DNA of 64,000 nucleotides from Pantoea piersonii (GCF_003612015.1 NZ_RARB01000012.1:1-64000), one strand, 5' to 3'. Shown: positions 17,637 to 27,108, counted from the stretch's first letter. Made by a program: numbers and translations. The notes: generated by a model not told the origin, from the sequence alone.

Positions 17637-19016
17637 ATGAATTATCGCGTACGCGTTGCCAGTGTGTATTTGCTGGGTTTTTTTATCGATTTGGTGAATA
17701 TGTTTATCGCCAGCGTCGCTTATCCTGAAATTGGCCGGTGTTTTGAGGCGTCTGTTAACCAGCTGGCATGGATAAGTAACAGCTATATATTAGGCCTTAC
17801 TATGGTCATACCACTCAGCAGCTGGCTGGCAAGACGCATTGGCACAAAACGTCTTTTTATGATCTCTCTGTTTATCTTTATTGCGGGTACCTGCGGTGTC
17901 GGGATGTCATCTTCTGTTATGCAACTTATTGCATTGCGCTTGTTGCAAGGTATAGGCGGTGGATTATTGATCCCGGTTGGTCAGACAATGACATATGCAC
18001 TTTACAGGAGCCATGAACGCGCAAAATTGTCTTCAGTCGTGATGCTCGTTGCTCTCCTGGCACCTGCCTTGTCACCGGCAGTGGGCGGACTGCTCGTTCA
18101 GCATATCAGCTGGCGCTGGGTGTTTCTGGCAAGCCTGCCGCTGGCCATTCTCGCCTTAGTGCTGGCCGGATGCTGGCTTAAAGCCGACAAACAGCTCGAT
18201 TCTAAAGAACGTTTAGACCTGGCAGGGCTGATTACAGGCTGTTCAGCATTAACCCTGATTCTTCTGGGCCTGACTTACCTGGGAGATTCTAATCACTTTG
18301 AACAGGGTGCACTGGTAATATTGCTCGGGTTCCTTTGTCTGGGAGGCTATGTATGGAGTAGCCTGAATAAAAATAAACCATTATTAAACCTGCGGCTTGT
18401 TAAGAACCCACTGTTACAGGCTGCAATGCTGATATATCAGTTCGTGCCGGGTGTATTTACCGGGGTGAGTATGCTGACCATGCTCTATCTGCAGAACCAG
18501 CTTGGTATGCATGCAAGTTTGGCAGGCGCAATGATGCTGCCCTGGTCTCTTGCCTCCTTTGCAGCGATCAGCCTGACCGGGAAGCGGTTTAACTGCTGGG
18601 GACCTCGTCCTCTGTTTATCACAGGTTGTCTGGTTCATGCTTTCGGAATTGTATTACTGGCCCTTACGGGTCATGGTGCGAATGAATATATTTGTATATT
18701 TGCGTTCACATTGATGGGATTTGGCGGCAGTTTGTGTAGCAGTACAGCTCAAAGTTCTGCCTTCATTCAGATTGCAGACAGCGAGCTTGCTGATGCCAGT
18801 GCATTATGGAATATCAATCGTCAGCTTAGTTTCTCTTTAGGTGTTACGCTGGTCAGCCTGCTTTTTAACCTGATTGCTGATACAAACACTCCTGCAGAAA
18901 AGGCTTACCATCTTTGCTTTGTGATATCAGCATGTAGTGCTGTTATTCCTGTCCTTTGTTGTCTACGAATCGCTAATCAGAAGGTTATCACCGCACTTAA
19001 TCAGGAGCAAAAATGA
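17637..19016 (+). CDS. MFS efflux transporter, DHA2-like
   Basis: A 459-residue major-facilitator protein with about 13-14 hydrophobic segments. The loop after the second segment has the motif-A-like LARRIGTKRLFM, and RLLQGIGGGLLIPVGQ resembles motif B of proton antiporters of the EmrB/QacA group. It probably exports small toxic compounds using the proton gradient. The frame is open from 17355, inside the divergent regulator, but ATG 17637 behind GAGAAG starts at the first membrane segment. Its stop overlaps the next start (ATGA), so the two are translationally coupled. Regulation by the divergent LysR protein is likely. Confidence 0.9.
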   Translation: MNYRVRVASVYLLGFFIDLVNMFIASVAYPEIGRCFEASVNQLAWISNSYILGLTMVIPLSSWLARRIGTKRLFMISLFIFIAGTCGVGMSSSVMQLIALRLLQGIGGGLLIPVGQTMTYALYRSHERAKLSSVVMLVALLAPALSPAVGGLLVQHISWRWVFLASLPLAILALVLAGCWLKADKQLDSKERLDLAGLITGCSALTLILLGLTYLGDSNHFEQGALVILLGFLCLGGYVWSSLNKNKPLLNLRLVKNPLLQAAMLIYQFVPGVFTGVSMLTMLYLQNQLGMHASLAGAMMLPWSLASFAAISLTGKRFNCWGPRPLFITGCLVHAFGIVLLALTGHGANEYICIFAFTLMGFGGSLCSSTAQSSAFIQIADSELADASALWNINRQLSFSLGVTLVSLLFNLIADTNTPAEKAYHLCFVISACSAVIPVLCCLRIANQKVITALNQEQK

Positions 19017-19408
19017 ATCGTTATTTTAAGGAAGTATTAGATGCACACGAATTGATAAGCAGCTGGCTGGGCAATACTGAAGCTGATGATGACATCTGCG
19101 TAAACTTATTATCACATTTTAGTCCGTTATACACCATGGTGACGCCCGGGGGGATGGTACTGGATTTTAACGGCCTGAAATCTTTTTTCCTCAGTCAGCG
19201 TGGCGCACGTCAGGGGCTGAATATTAAAATCCATGATATGCAGGTTATTGTTGAAGATACGAGCGGGGCGACTGTAGTTTATAAAGAGGAACAGCAGCTT
19301 GCCGGACAGGATGCTACGTTACGATTTTCAACTGTCGTGTTTGAACTGAGTGATGATGACCATGTTATCTGGCGTCACCTGCATGAAACCTTTCTGTTGC
19401 ATACCTAA
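19013..19408 (+). CDS. NTF2-like (DUF4440/SnoaL-type) protein
   Basis: A 131-residue protein with the pattern of NTF2-like fold proteins: an N-terminal helix pair, HFSPLYTMVTPGGMVLDFNGLKSFF (about 38-62), then alternating strands ending in VFELSDDDHVIWRHLHETFL. Members are small cone-shaped hydrolase/isomerase-like or binding proteins of unclear substrate. It overlaps the MFS gene by 4 bp (ATGA) and should share its transcript, suggesting it modifies or binds the compound the pump handles. Confidence 0.75.
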   Translation: MNRYFKEVLDAHELISSWLGNTEADDDICVNLLSHFSPLYTMVTPGGMVLDFNGLKSFFLSQRGARQGLNIKIHDMQVIVEDTSGATVVYKEEQQLAGQDATLRFSTVVFELSDDDHVIWRHLHETFLLHT

Positions 19409-19517
19409 TCGGTGATATTCCATGTTAATAATGCTGCAGTCTGGATACAGGATCACAAAAAAGCAGCAACTATCGGCTGGAGTGAAGTATGCGCGCGCCA
19501 GCTGCTCACACTTCTGG

Positions 19518-19872
19518 CCGTTCAGTGTTGCAAGCGAGATGATTACAGTTGCTGTCGGCTTGCCGGAGGAAGACGAGCTTTATGACATTGCGATGGCTTA
19601 CTGTGCGCCGAGGTTTGTATGAAAGCCCGGAAAGCTATCCCTGGAAAAGTCATGCTGAATACTGGCTGGTTACCGGTCTTTACAGTCAGATGAAAGTGAA
19701 GAATCTGAGTGAAAGCGAATTGCTCAGAACCGTTTTGCATAGTCAGTGTTTGTATAAGGTCCCTCGGATTACAGGAGAATGCAAACGTTTAAAACCGGGT
19801 CATGAGTTACATAACCCGGTGTGCAGGGCAGGAAGGCAGGATATAAAGCGGTTAGGCCACTTACGTTCCTAA
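19518..19872 (+). pseudogene. Degenerate conserved gene, copy 1
   Basis: Two frames join to give coding-like sequence: VGLPEEDELYDIAMAYC in one, then RRGLYESPESYPWKSHAEYW and VTGLYSQMKVKNLSESEL in the next, with a one-base shift near 19600. The block VTGLYSQM.(T/V)KNL is also found at 27858-27998. Both copies therefore descend from one real gene family that I cannot name. The end runs into the hydrolase gene on the other strand. Confidence 0.5.
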
Positions 19873-20799
19873 ATACTTATTAAAAAAAGGAATAAGTTGT
19901 TCCAGTGCTTCGGACGTCGCTTCGGGACGATCGTACAGATCATAGTGTGAAGCGCCTTTCACTACCTGAAGCGTTTTCTCGGTGGATCGGGCTCTCTGAT
20001 ACAGTTCATATCCGTCGCGATAGGAACCAAAACCTCCTGGAACGTTGCCGATAACAATATGCAGAGGTTGTATCAGTAATTTCTCCGTAAAGGCAAAAGC
20101 ATCCCAGTTCAGTGTGGCAGCGGTGCTGGTAAAGCGCAGCTTGTTGGGGGAACCAGGGTGTTGTCCCCGGGAAGTGGTGTAATAATCTACCGCCTCTATA
20201 ATATCGATATCCGCAATGCCCGATTTGGCCAGTTCCTCAGCGTTGGCCGGGATGTAGCCCACCACGAGCGGAGCAGCTCCACGGACCTCAGCAGTACGTT
20301 GCCTGCCAAGTGCTTCTATCATCCTGAGAGCGGCATCCGGCCCCGAATCGCCCTCACGCATGATGCGTCCGTAGTTGGCAGCAACCACAGTTGCAACCGC
20401 CCGGAAGCGGTGATCGGTCGTTGCGGCGCTGACGGCATAACCACCTCCGCCGCAGACCCCCAGTACACCAATGCGCTCCTCATCCACATAAGATAAGGTC
20501 ATAAGGTGGTCTATTGCGCACCGGAAATCTTCCACGCGGGTGGAAGGATCTTCGCTAAAGCGAGGCTCACCGCCACTTTCCCCCTGCGTGGATGCATCGA
20601 ATGCCAGTGTAATGAAACCCGCTTCAGTCAGTTTCTGACCGTAGACTGAGCCTGCTGTCTGTTCTTTACAGCTGCTAATAGGATGAGCGCAGACAATGGC
20701 CGGGTATTTTTGGTTTGCATCGAATCCGTCAGGAAAACGGATTGTGGCAGCAACCTGCCAGGTGTTATTCGTGAAGGTCACGGATTGTTCATGAGACAT
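19861..20799 (-). CDS. Alpha/beta hydrolase, YcjY-like
   Basis: A 312-residue alpha/beta hydrolase with the strand-turn SCKEQTAGSVYGQ after a HP motif, a TQGESGGEP loop, the nucleophile elbow GVCGGGGYAV with Cys instead of Ser, as in dienelactone-hydrolase-type enzymes, and a C-terminal catalytic His in GASHYDLYDRPE. The substrate is unknown. ATG 20799 has a GAGGAG site; a GTG three codons upstream would abut that site and is disfavoured. It is a paralogue of the gene at 21655-22563, and both flank an SDR gene in one minus-strand run. Confidence 0.85.
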   Translation of the reverse strand: MSHEQSVTFTNNTWQVAATIRFPDGFDANQKYPAIVCAHPISSCKEQTAGSVYGQKLTEAGFITLAFDASTQGESGGEPRFSEDPSTRVEDFRCAIDHLMTLSYVDEERIGVLGVCGGGGYAVSAATTDHRFRAVATVVAANYGRIMREGDSGPDAALRMIEALGRQRTAEVRGAAPLVVGYIPANAEELAKSGIADIDIIEAVDYYTTSRGQHPGSPNKLRFTSTAATLNWDAFAFTEKLLIQPLHIVIGNVPGGFGSYRDGYELYQRARSTEKTLQVVKGASHYDLYDRPEATSEALEQLIPFFNKYLGT

Positions 20800-20837
20800 A
20801 GCATGCACTCCTCAAACTTATTAAAATCCCCGGCGCA

Positions 20838-21593
20838 TCAGTGCGGGACTCGGATATAAGGATAGACAGGCGGCTTAAGCATCAGGCGGCGATCAGCACT
20901 GACGATGCCCACGATACTGTCGCTGTCATAGAGTTGCCATGTGTAATCTGCCAGAGTTTCCGCGGTAATAAATGAATCCTCTGCGAACAGACCATCTCCA
21001 TTGATCCCGCTATTGTCGGATGAGCGGACGACAAATTCACTCTGCGTTGGACCCGGGGCTATTACTTTGGCCCGCATCTTTTTTCCTTGATCCTGCAGAT
21101 TCTGAGCAAGCCCCTCAGTAAACGCAGCGACAAAGAACTTGGTGGCACAATAGGTGACGGCAATATCAAACACGGAATAACCGCCGACAGAAGCTACGTT
21201 GATTAGCGTTGCCTCCCGCTCGGCATAGTCCCTGGTGTACAGCAGCGAGAGCGAAGTCAGAGCCTTAATATTCAAATCCAGCATCCGGGTTGCTTTGGAT
21301 AAATCCATATCCCAGGGCATGGAAAAATCACCAAAACCGGCATTATTGATCAAGACAGAGAGATCGTAATCATCGAGCTGGCGATACAGTTTTTCCGCCT
21401 GGCCTTCCTGCGACAAATCGCAGGGGTTTGCGATAACCTGCACCGCATATTTGCCTTCAATGTCTTCTTTTAGTCTGTGCAACTCGTCCTGACGGCGGGC
21501 AGTAATAATCAGGTTATGGCCGCGGGATGCGAATTGATAGCTAAGCGCTTTACCGATCCCTGAGCTGGCTCCGGTGATAAGAGTATATTTCAT
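20838..21593 (-). CDS. SDR-family oxidoreductase
   Basis: A 251-residue short-chain dehydrogenase. TGASSGIG is at residues 7-14, LINNAG at 81-86, and the catalytic Ser135, Tyr148 and Lys152 (TYCATK). Residue choices such as TARRQDEL after strand 2 suggest NADP(H) preference. The open frame extends 63 codons upstream into the next gene, but ATG 21593 starts at the Rossmann strand. It sits between two paralogous hydrolases on the same strand, so the three may be one operon, perhaps acting in sequence on an ester or lactone. Confidence 0.9.
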   Translation of the reverse strand: MKYTLITGASSGIGKALSYQFASRGHNLIITARRQDELHRLKEDIEGKYAVQVIANPCDLSQEGQAEKLYRQLDDYDLSVLINNAGFGDFSMPWDMDLSKATRMLDLNIKALTSLSLLYTRDYAEREATLINVASVGGYSVFDIAVTYCATKFFVAAFTEGLAQNLQDQGKKMRAKVIAPGPTQSEFVVRSSDNSGINGDGLFAEDSFITAETLADYTWQLYDSDSIVGIVSADRRLMLKPPVYPYIRVPH

Positions 21594-21654
21594 GATAATG
21601 ACCTCTGGTCTGTGTCTGCCTGTACAGGCGAAATCCCGCAGGCAATGGACGTAA

Positions 21655-22563
21655 TTACAGATTTTCTGAAAAGAAAGGTGCAAACATTTCTGTCGCTTCC
21701 GCCACATAATCAGGCTTGTCATACATGTCGATATGGGTGGCATTATTAACAATATGAATTGTCTTTTTCTGACTGGCGGCACGCTGATAAATTGCTTCCG
21801 TCATCCAGCGCGTCCCCGCCTCGCTACCCGCAATGACCAGCATGGGCTGAGTCAGAAAAATATCAGCATGATTGAATGCATCGTAGGTAATAAGCTGCGC
21901 CAGGCTGCGGGTAGTGAATTTACTGGGGGCATTACGGTGCATCGCCCGGGGTGTCCGGTAATACTCATAAGCCTCGGCAAAATCCCTGTTTGGCGCCTCT
22001 TCCATGGAGTTCGGCGTTGTTGGCAGATAACCAGTGGCCGCACCTTTAGCCTCAGCAGTGCGTTGCTCTGCAGCCATCCCGAGGAGTTCAAAAGACGATG
22101 AAGGCTTAAGATCGCCTTCCCAGCCAAGACGATACATATCACCATAATTGACCGCACTTACGGTACCGAGCGCTTTAATTCTGCGATCCATCATGGTGGC
22201 GTGTATGGCGTAGCCACCTCCCGCACAGATACCCAGAACGCCAATTCGCTGTTCATCAACGCAGTTCTGCGCGACCAGATAATCAATAGCTGTAATAATA
22301 TCCTCTACCCGGTTGTAAGGATTTTCGAGCTGGCGGGGTTCTCCGCTGCTTTCTCCCTGATTCGAAGCATCGTAGGCCAGGGTAATAAAGCCATGACTTG
22401 CCAGCTTTGCAGCGTAGAGGCCTGAAGTTTGTTCTTTAACGCCGCCACTTGGATGGACAACTACAATGGCGGGGTAGCGCTCTGCTTCATTGAAATTCTC
22501 AGGGAGAAACAAATTTCCCGCCATATTGACTTCTGCGTTGGTAAAGCGAATGGATTTCATCAT
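21655..22563 (-). CDS. Alpha/beta hydrolase, YcjY-like, paralogue
   Basis: A 302-residue hydrolase with the same landmarks as the 19861-20799 protein: HPSGGVKEQTSGLYA, SNQGESSGEPR, the Cys-type elbow GICAGGGYAI, and the final His in ATHIDMYDKPD. The start and middle (MAGNLFLPENF, VDEQRIGVLG) closely fit the E. coli YcjY type. ATG 22563 follows GGGAG. It is divergent from the LysR gene at 22676 and first in the minus-strand run hydrolase-SDR-hydrolase. Confidence 0.87.
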   Translation of the reverse strand: MMKSIRFTNAEVNMAGNLFLPENFNEAERYPAIVVVHPSGGVKEQTSGLYAAKLASHGFITLAYDASNQGESSGEPRQLENPYNRVEDIITAIDYLVAQNCVDEQRIGVLGICAGGGYAIHATMMDRRIKALGTVSAVNYGDMYRLGWEGDLKPSSSFELLGMAAEQRTAEAKGAATGYLPTTPNSMEEAPNRDFAEAYEYYRTPRAMHRNAPSKFTTRSLAQLITYDAFNHADIFLTQPMLVIAGSEAGTRWMTEAIYQRAASQKKTIHIVNNATHIDMYDKPDYVAEATEMFAPFFSENL

Positions 22564-22626
22564 TTATTTCTCCCGGGGCTGGGTCCAGTAGTTACGATGA
22601 ATTGATGATAGGAGTGGACAGCATTT

Positions 22627-22647
22627 TTGATTAGCTGGGATAATCAA
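22627..22647. promoter_or_regulatory. Inverted repeat, probable LysR site
   Basis: TTGATTA (22627-22633) and TAATCAA (22641-22647) are exact 7-bp arms with a 7-bp spacer, in the 112-bp space between the hydrolase operon and the divergent LysR gene. Its size and position fit a LysR recognition site. Confidence 0.55.
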
Positions 22648-22675
22648 ATGACAGTTATTAGCGTGGCTTATTAAT

Positions 22676-23569
22676 ATGATGAAAGAGAATCTCAACGATC
22701 TCATTACATTTCTGACGGTGATTCAGGAGGGGAGTTTCACACGGGCAGCCGTGAAGTCGGGAACGTCCCAGTCAGCAGTGAGCCAGACCATCAGTAACCT
22801 TGAAGCACGCCTGCAGCTAAAATTACTAAATCGCACAACCCGAAGTCTGACACTTACGGAAGCGGGAGAGCGCCTGGCACTGATTATTGGACCGGCATTT
22901 GAAGAAATCTCAGATGGGCTGGAGCAACTCGCTGAAATGCGTGATAAACCTGCAGGCAGGGTTCGTATTTCTGCCGATGAATATGCCATTCAGCAGGTGC
23001 TGTGGCCGAAGTTAGCGCCGGTGCTGAGAAATTATCCCGATATTCATCTTGAACTCATCACCGATTATGGTCTGGTTGATATTGCCAGAGAGCGCTTTGA
23101 TGCTGGTGTAAGGCGAGGTGGGCTGATCGCTCTGGATATGATTGCCATCCCGATTAGCGCGGAACACCGTATGGTCGTCATCGTATCGCCTCATTATCTT
23201 CCCGGCAAGGATTTGCCTGAAACCCCAGCAGAACTGCTTACCCTGCCGTGTATCAATCTGCAGCTACCCACGCATGGGCAGAATTTGACGTGGACGTTTT
23301 TAATTGACGGGCAGGAGCAAAAATTGCGGGTAAAAGGGCAAATTGTCGTTAACGACATTAATCAGGTCCGTCAGGCCTGTCTTGATGGCTATGGATTTGC
23401 ATATGTACCGCAGGCACTGGTGCAGAATGATATCGATTCCGGCCAGCTGCTGACCGTTCTGGACGACTTCACTATTACCTTCCCGGAATATTATCTGTAT
23501 TACACCAGCCGCCTGAAGTCTTCGGCTGCTTTTAATGTCATTATTGAAGCGCTCAGAAATAAAAAGTGA
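22676..23569 (+). CDS. LysR-family transcriptional regulator
   Basis: A 297-residue LysR protein. The N-terminal HTH is LNDLITFLTVIQEGSFTRAA with SQSAVSQTISNLEARL. The effector domain has FDAGVRRGGLI and a typical GYGFAYVPQALV C-terminal helix, resembling YafC/DsdC-like regulators of oxidoreductase genes. It is divergent from the hydrolase-SDR-hydrolase run and is their likely regulator through the repeat at 22627-22647. Confidence 0.93.
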   Translation: MMKENLNDLITFLTVIQEGSFTRAAVKSGTSQSAVSQTISNLEARLQLKLLNRTTRSLTLTEAGERLALIIGPAFEEISDGLEQLAEMRDKPAGRVRISADEYAIQQVLWPKLAPVLRNYPDIHLELITDYGLVDIARERFDAGVRRGGLIALDMIAIPISAEHRMVVIVSPHYLPGKDLPETPAELLTLPCINLQLPTHGQNLTWTFLIDGQEQKLRVKGQIVVNDINQVRQACLDGYGFAYVPQALVQNDIDSGQLLTVLDDFTITFPEYYLYYTSRLKSSAAFNVIIEALRNKK

Positions 23570-23981
23570 GCCCAAAATTCAACGACCTTGCATGAATTGC
23601 CCCATAAGAGTATCCGCAAGCCCGGGAATGGTTTAAGCACATGATCTGACTGAACGTGATGTGTATGAAGCAACAGAAAAGTACAGCACTCCCCGCGGCC
23701 AGCTGCTAGGCGGAGAGACGCGAATGTTATTCTCTCACGCATAGAAAACCTTGGCCTGGGATGGTTGTGCGTTTGCGTAAATGTTGTTCCTCCAGCCGGT
23801 GATGGTCGCAGGTCACGTAAGTTTGACCAGGGAAAAGATCTTAACACCAGCCGTTACAGTAACAGGCGCTCCTCCAGGGCGAGCGCTTTTCCTTATTTCA
23901 CTCTATAACCTTTTAAAAAACAATAAGTAGCTGTCATTGTGGGGAAGTATCGTATGCCCGCTGAACGAAGATTACTTCCAA
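23570..23981. other. Intergenic, no supported gene
   Basis: Between LysR and the MerR-MFS operon. It holds a hairpin with GCGCTC/GAGCGC arms followed by TTTT at 23866-23892. Open frames here are short and lack ribosome sites. Confidence 0.35.
23866..23892 (+). terminator. Probable terminator
   Basis: GCGCTC-CTCCAGGGC-GAGCGC followed by TTTTCC. It is about 300 bp after the LysR stop, so it may end an extended or lost transcript. Confidence 0.5.
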
Positions 23982-24018
23982 AGATGAACGTGTACGTATA
24001 TATTATCTACGTTCATCT
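23982..24018. promoter_or_regulatory. Inverted repeat upstream of MerR gene
   Basis: AGATGAACGT (23982-23991) and ACGTTCATCT (24009-24018) are exact 10-bp arms separated by 17 bp. The repeat ends 19 bp before the MerR start. MerR proteins bind dyads of this kind, usually between -35 and -10, so autoregulation of the operon is likely. Confidence 0.55.
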
Positions 24019-24037
24019 AAAGCAATGTGTAAAATTT

Positions 24038-24526
24038 ATGGAAAATCACGCTTACATAACCATCAAAGAGGCGGCGACACAGCTCGGTGTGACGCACAGG
24101 ACGCTTAAGTATTATGAAGAACTCGGCATGGTTGTCCCGAAACGCACCAGGGGACGTTACCGGCTTTATGATGATAACGATTTGATACTCTTAAAGCGTA
24201 TTATCCGTTTACGTGCGTTAGGTTTCTCTCTCAGTACCATTCAGGAAATTATCAGCCGGCCTATGGAAGTGAACGAGGCAGGAGCGGCAGAATATAGTCT
24301 GGAAACATTACGTGATATTGCTTCAGCCATAGAAAAGAAACTGAATATTGTTATTCAGCGAATCGAGTCAGCCCGGCAGGAGCTTAGCGAAGCTGGAAAG
24401 CTGAAAAATGAGTTAACTGAGGATTTAACTTATCTGGCCCGTCGTATAGCCGGAGAATCATCTGCAGCCCTGACTAGTGAACGGCTGGCTTCTTCAAAAT
24501 ACACGGATAAAATAAGTAAAAAATGA
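24038..24526 (+). CDS. MerR-family transcriptional regulator
   Basis: A 162-residue MerR regulator. The HTH and wing are ITIKEAATQLGVTHRTLKYYEELGMVVPKRTRGRYRLYDDNDL (about 7-50), followed by a dimerisation coiled coil and a short C-terminal region with no conserved Cys, so a metal is not the obvious inducer. The frame is open from 23939, but ATG 24038 begins just before the HTH and follows the dyad. It overlaps the MFS gene by 4 bp, making a drug-responsive MerR-pump operon likely. Confidence 0.87.
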   Translation: MENHAYITIKEAATQLGVTHRTLKYYEELGMVVPKRTRGRYRLYDDNDLILLKRIIRLRALGFSLSTIQEIISRPMEVNEAGAAEYSLETLRDIASAIEKKLNIVIQRIESARQELSEAGKLKNELTEDLTYLARRIAGESSAALTSERLASSKYTDKISKK

Positions 24527-26064
24527 TGACTTCAGTTTCTGCTCATGACAGGACTAGGCTTACAAAAGATATATTTTTCCCCTTAACCATCGCACTGTGC
24601 GTGGGGTTAGAGTTTTTCGATAGTACTTTTTTTTCATTTTATGCCCGTTATATTGCCGGCGGGATCAATGCACCTGCAGATGAACTGGTCTGGTCAACCA
24701 GTCTCTATGCGGTGGCTTCAGTAGTTGGGATACTTCAGCAGTCATGGCTTATTGAGCGCATCGGTTATCGTGCATATCTGACGCTCTGTTTGCTGGGTTT
24801 CAGCCTGGCTTCATTACTGGTTTGTTTTACGAGTTCTTCAGCGGAAATGGCTACCCTGCGGTCGGTGCAGGGTTACTGTATGGGCCCTATGTTAAGCATC
24901 TGTAGAATAATTCTGCAGTTCTCCCTTGACGGTAAAATGCGTGGCCTGGCATTGAAATTGTTTTTATTCTGCATACTGCTTTCGAGTGCTGCTGCACCCC
25001 TGATAGGGGGCTACCTTATTGGCTATTTAGGCTGGAGAACACCTTTTGCCGCTATGTCATTAACCGGTGGCGTCATAGCACTCATGGTGTTTTATGTGGT
25101 ACCGCAACAAGGGAAATCCGAGACGTCACAACGTACCGAAGCGCATTTCTGGCCTTATATTATTTTTACGCTGGCTATCATTTCGCTACAGACCGTCATG
25201 CAGCAGGTACAATTCCAGCGCTTTACCTCGGCTCCTTTTATGCCACTGCTGACAGGTGCTGGGCTTATGGCTCTGGGTTGGTTTACCTACCATCAATGGC
25301 GACATCCACGGCCACTATTGAACCTTCGTACCTTCAGAACCGATTTATTCAGAACCGGCCTGGTGATGTATATGCTTTATTATTATATAAATAACTCTAT
25401 GGGGTATCTTATTTCCAGAATGCTTGAAGGAGGACTGAATTACCCTGTTCAGAATGCTGGTCTGTTAGTTGGAGGGACGTCGTTACTTGCGCTATCTCTG
25501 ATGTTTCTGTATTTTCGCTTTGCTCCAAAGATAAAAAATAAAAAGTTAATAATTATTCCCGGCTGGCTGATAGCTGTTGTTATTGCAATATGGATGTTGA
25601 AAATGCCACCTGATGTAAGTGAAGACTGCTTGCTGATACCTTTGTTTTTGCGTGGTGGATTGCTGCTGACGATCGCTTTGCCTGTCGGCGGCAGTGCATT
25701 CAGCCTTTTTAGTGAAGAGGACTACAGTCACAGTTACAGACTGAAAAATATTGTAAAGCAACTGACTTACTCTTTTTCTACCGCGTCTGTCATTATGCTC
25801 GAACAGGAAAGGGAAGCGCTACACTATTCTCGTCTTGCCGAGGCAGTTACCATGAATAATATTGCCTTTCAGAACATGATGGGTACACTATCCGGGCAGC
25901 TTACTATGATTCCTGAGACAGAAATAAAGCAGGCATCACTTGTGTTAATCCAGAAGATGGTTATTAGTCAATCTGAAATGCTGAGCGTTCAGGATGGCTT
26001 CTTATTTCTTGCAGCTATAGCTTTGATTGCGGGAATATTTTCTTTGTGGCAGCGAAAAATTTGA
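24523..26064 (+). CDS. MFS transporter, 14-TM type
   Basis: A 513-residue membrane protein with about 14 hydrophobic segments. The motif-A loop is present as LIERIGYRAYL, and RSVQGYCMGPM stands in for motif C/B. The length and topology fit DHA2-type exporters of lipophilic drugs or metabolites. It starts at the ATGATG overlapping the MerR stop, so it is coupled to its regulator. There is no linked membrane-fusion protein or outer-membrane partner. Confidence 0.87.
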   Translation: MMTSVSAHDRTRLTKDIFFPLTIALCVGLEFFDSTFFSFYARYIAGGINAPADELVWSTSLYAVASVVGILQQSWLIERIGYRAYLTLCLLGFSLASLLVCFTSSSAEMATLRSVQGYCMGPMLSICRIILQFSLDGKMRGLALKLFLFCILLSSAAAPLIGGYLIGYLGWRTPFAAMSLTGGVIALMVFYVVPQQGKSETSQRTEAHFWPYIIFTLAIISLQTVMQQVQFQRFTSAPFMPLLTGAGLMALGWFTYHQWRHPRPLLNLRTFRTDLFRTGLVMYMLYYYINNSMGYLISRMLEGGLNYPVQNAGLLVGGTSLLALSLMFLYFRFAPKIKNKKLIIIPGWLIAVVIAIWMLKMPPDVSEDCLLIPLFLRGGLLLTIALPVGGSAFSLFSEEDYSHSYRLKNIVKQLTYSFSTASVIMLEQEREALHYSRLAEAVTMNNIAFQNMMGTLSGQLTMIPETEIKQASLVLIQKMVISQSEMLSVQDGFLFLAAIALIAGIFSLWQRKI

Positions 26065-26401
26065 TTTTAACCTGTCCTGCCAGAGCTGTCCGGTAGTTTC
26101 TTCAGTATTATTGCCAGACTATCCTCAGGCTGATAAATCAGGATCCGAAATGAAAAAAAGAAGCTGATTGCGTTTAGCCATTTGAGCAAAATTTGCCCCC
26201 TTTTGTATTAAACTCAGCCCCGCCAGAGGTGAAAAGATTATGCGCGTTAGCGCATGAAGGCACCAAAAGCCATACCAGATTCACTTGGCGCCTGTAGCCC
26301 GACAAAGGCGGTTCCGATTCCCGGGAGCGGGGGGATGTTTTGTGAGAGTAAAGCAGCCATGCTCGCCAATAGCAAAGGCGGACATCGTGCTTAAATACTA
26401 C
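26065..26401. other. Intergenic, holds a reverse copy of the dispersed repeat
   Basis: GCTCGCCAATAGCAAAGGCGGACAT at 26361-26385 is, on the minus strand, TGTCCGCCTTTGCTATTGGC, a variant of the dispersed hairpin family. No supported gene. Confidence 0.35.
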
Positions 26402-26965
26402 TCACATGGCTGAGTCCAGTCCGCATGGTGATTCAAAAAGGCCTCTTAAAACTATATCAGCATGACTTTTCGCCAGCGAGTCCAGATCAGGCCGCAGTGT
26501 GCTGTCTTCTGGGAAAATTTCATGAAAAAGCGTCGCCGTTACCATCGGTCCGATGACTGAAAGCGCCTGATGCAGCGCATTTCCATGCCTGACTTCTCCC
26601 CGCTTTTGCCCTTCAGTAAGCACGACAGTTATCAGGCTGAGTACGCGGGCGACAACATTGTCGTGCCAGATGCGTGCAAGATCAGGGAATTTTTTCGATT
26701 CGCTTATCACCATACGGGCTATGGCCGGCACATGACTGTTACTCGCGCCTTCGGCCGCAGTATTCAGAATCAAGGGAATAATGAATCGCGCTGAACCGCT
26801 GAGTTCAGAGGCAGCCTTATCCATCCCTTCCAGATGACTGGTAAATGCAGAACGTGCAACGGCCCTGAATAAATCTTCTTTTGTCGCAAAGTACAGGTAA
26901 AGCGTACCTTTTGCCACACCTGCACGCTTAGCCACTTCATTCAGGTTAGTACTGGCATACCCTTA
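26402..26965 (-). pseudogene. TetR-family regulator with N-terminal stop
   Basis: The frame GYASTNLNEVAKRAGVAKGTLYLYFATKEDLF is the second half of a TetR helix-turn-helix, and the rest is a normal C-terminal ligand domain (total about 177 residues from GTG 26935). Directly before GYAST, at 26963-26965, is an in-frame TAA where TetR proteins usually have Gln (FEQGY), and the preceding codons no longer look like helix 1. A start at the GTG would give a protein lacking most of helices 1-2, so DNA binding should be lost. Confidence 0.7.
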
Positions 26966-27030
26966 TTCAAATTTCAAAACCATGCGCTTTAGACATTGCA
27001 TGGAAATAAGACGCTTTTTTTGCGACCGCC

Positions 27031-27108
27031 AAAAAAAAGCTTACTGCCGGCGAACCAGCAGTAAGCGGAAAAGATTCAAGTTTCCTCTGTCAGCTATTTA
27101 AAACTGAC
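27031..27108 (-). ncRNA. Candidate small RNA with own promoter and terminator
   Basis: On the minus strand GCTTACTGC...GCAGTAAGC (27066-27039) followed by eight T is a textbook terminator, yet no minus-strand gene precedes it within 400 bp. About 50 bp upstream is TATAGT (27120-27115) with TAAACA (27143-27138) at 17-bp spacing, a 4/6 match to -35. The implied transcript is about 78 nt and contains an unpaired CUUUUCC stretch. I do not match it to a known enterobacterial sRNA. Confidence 0.4.
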
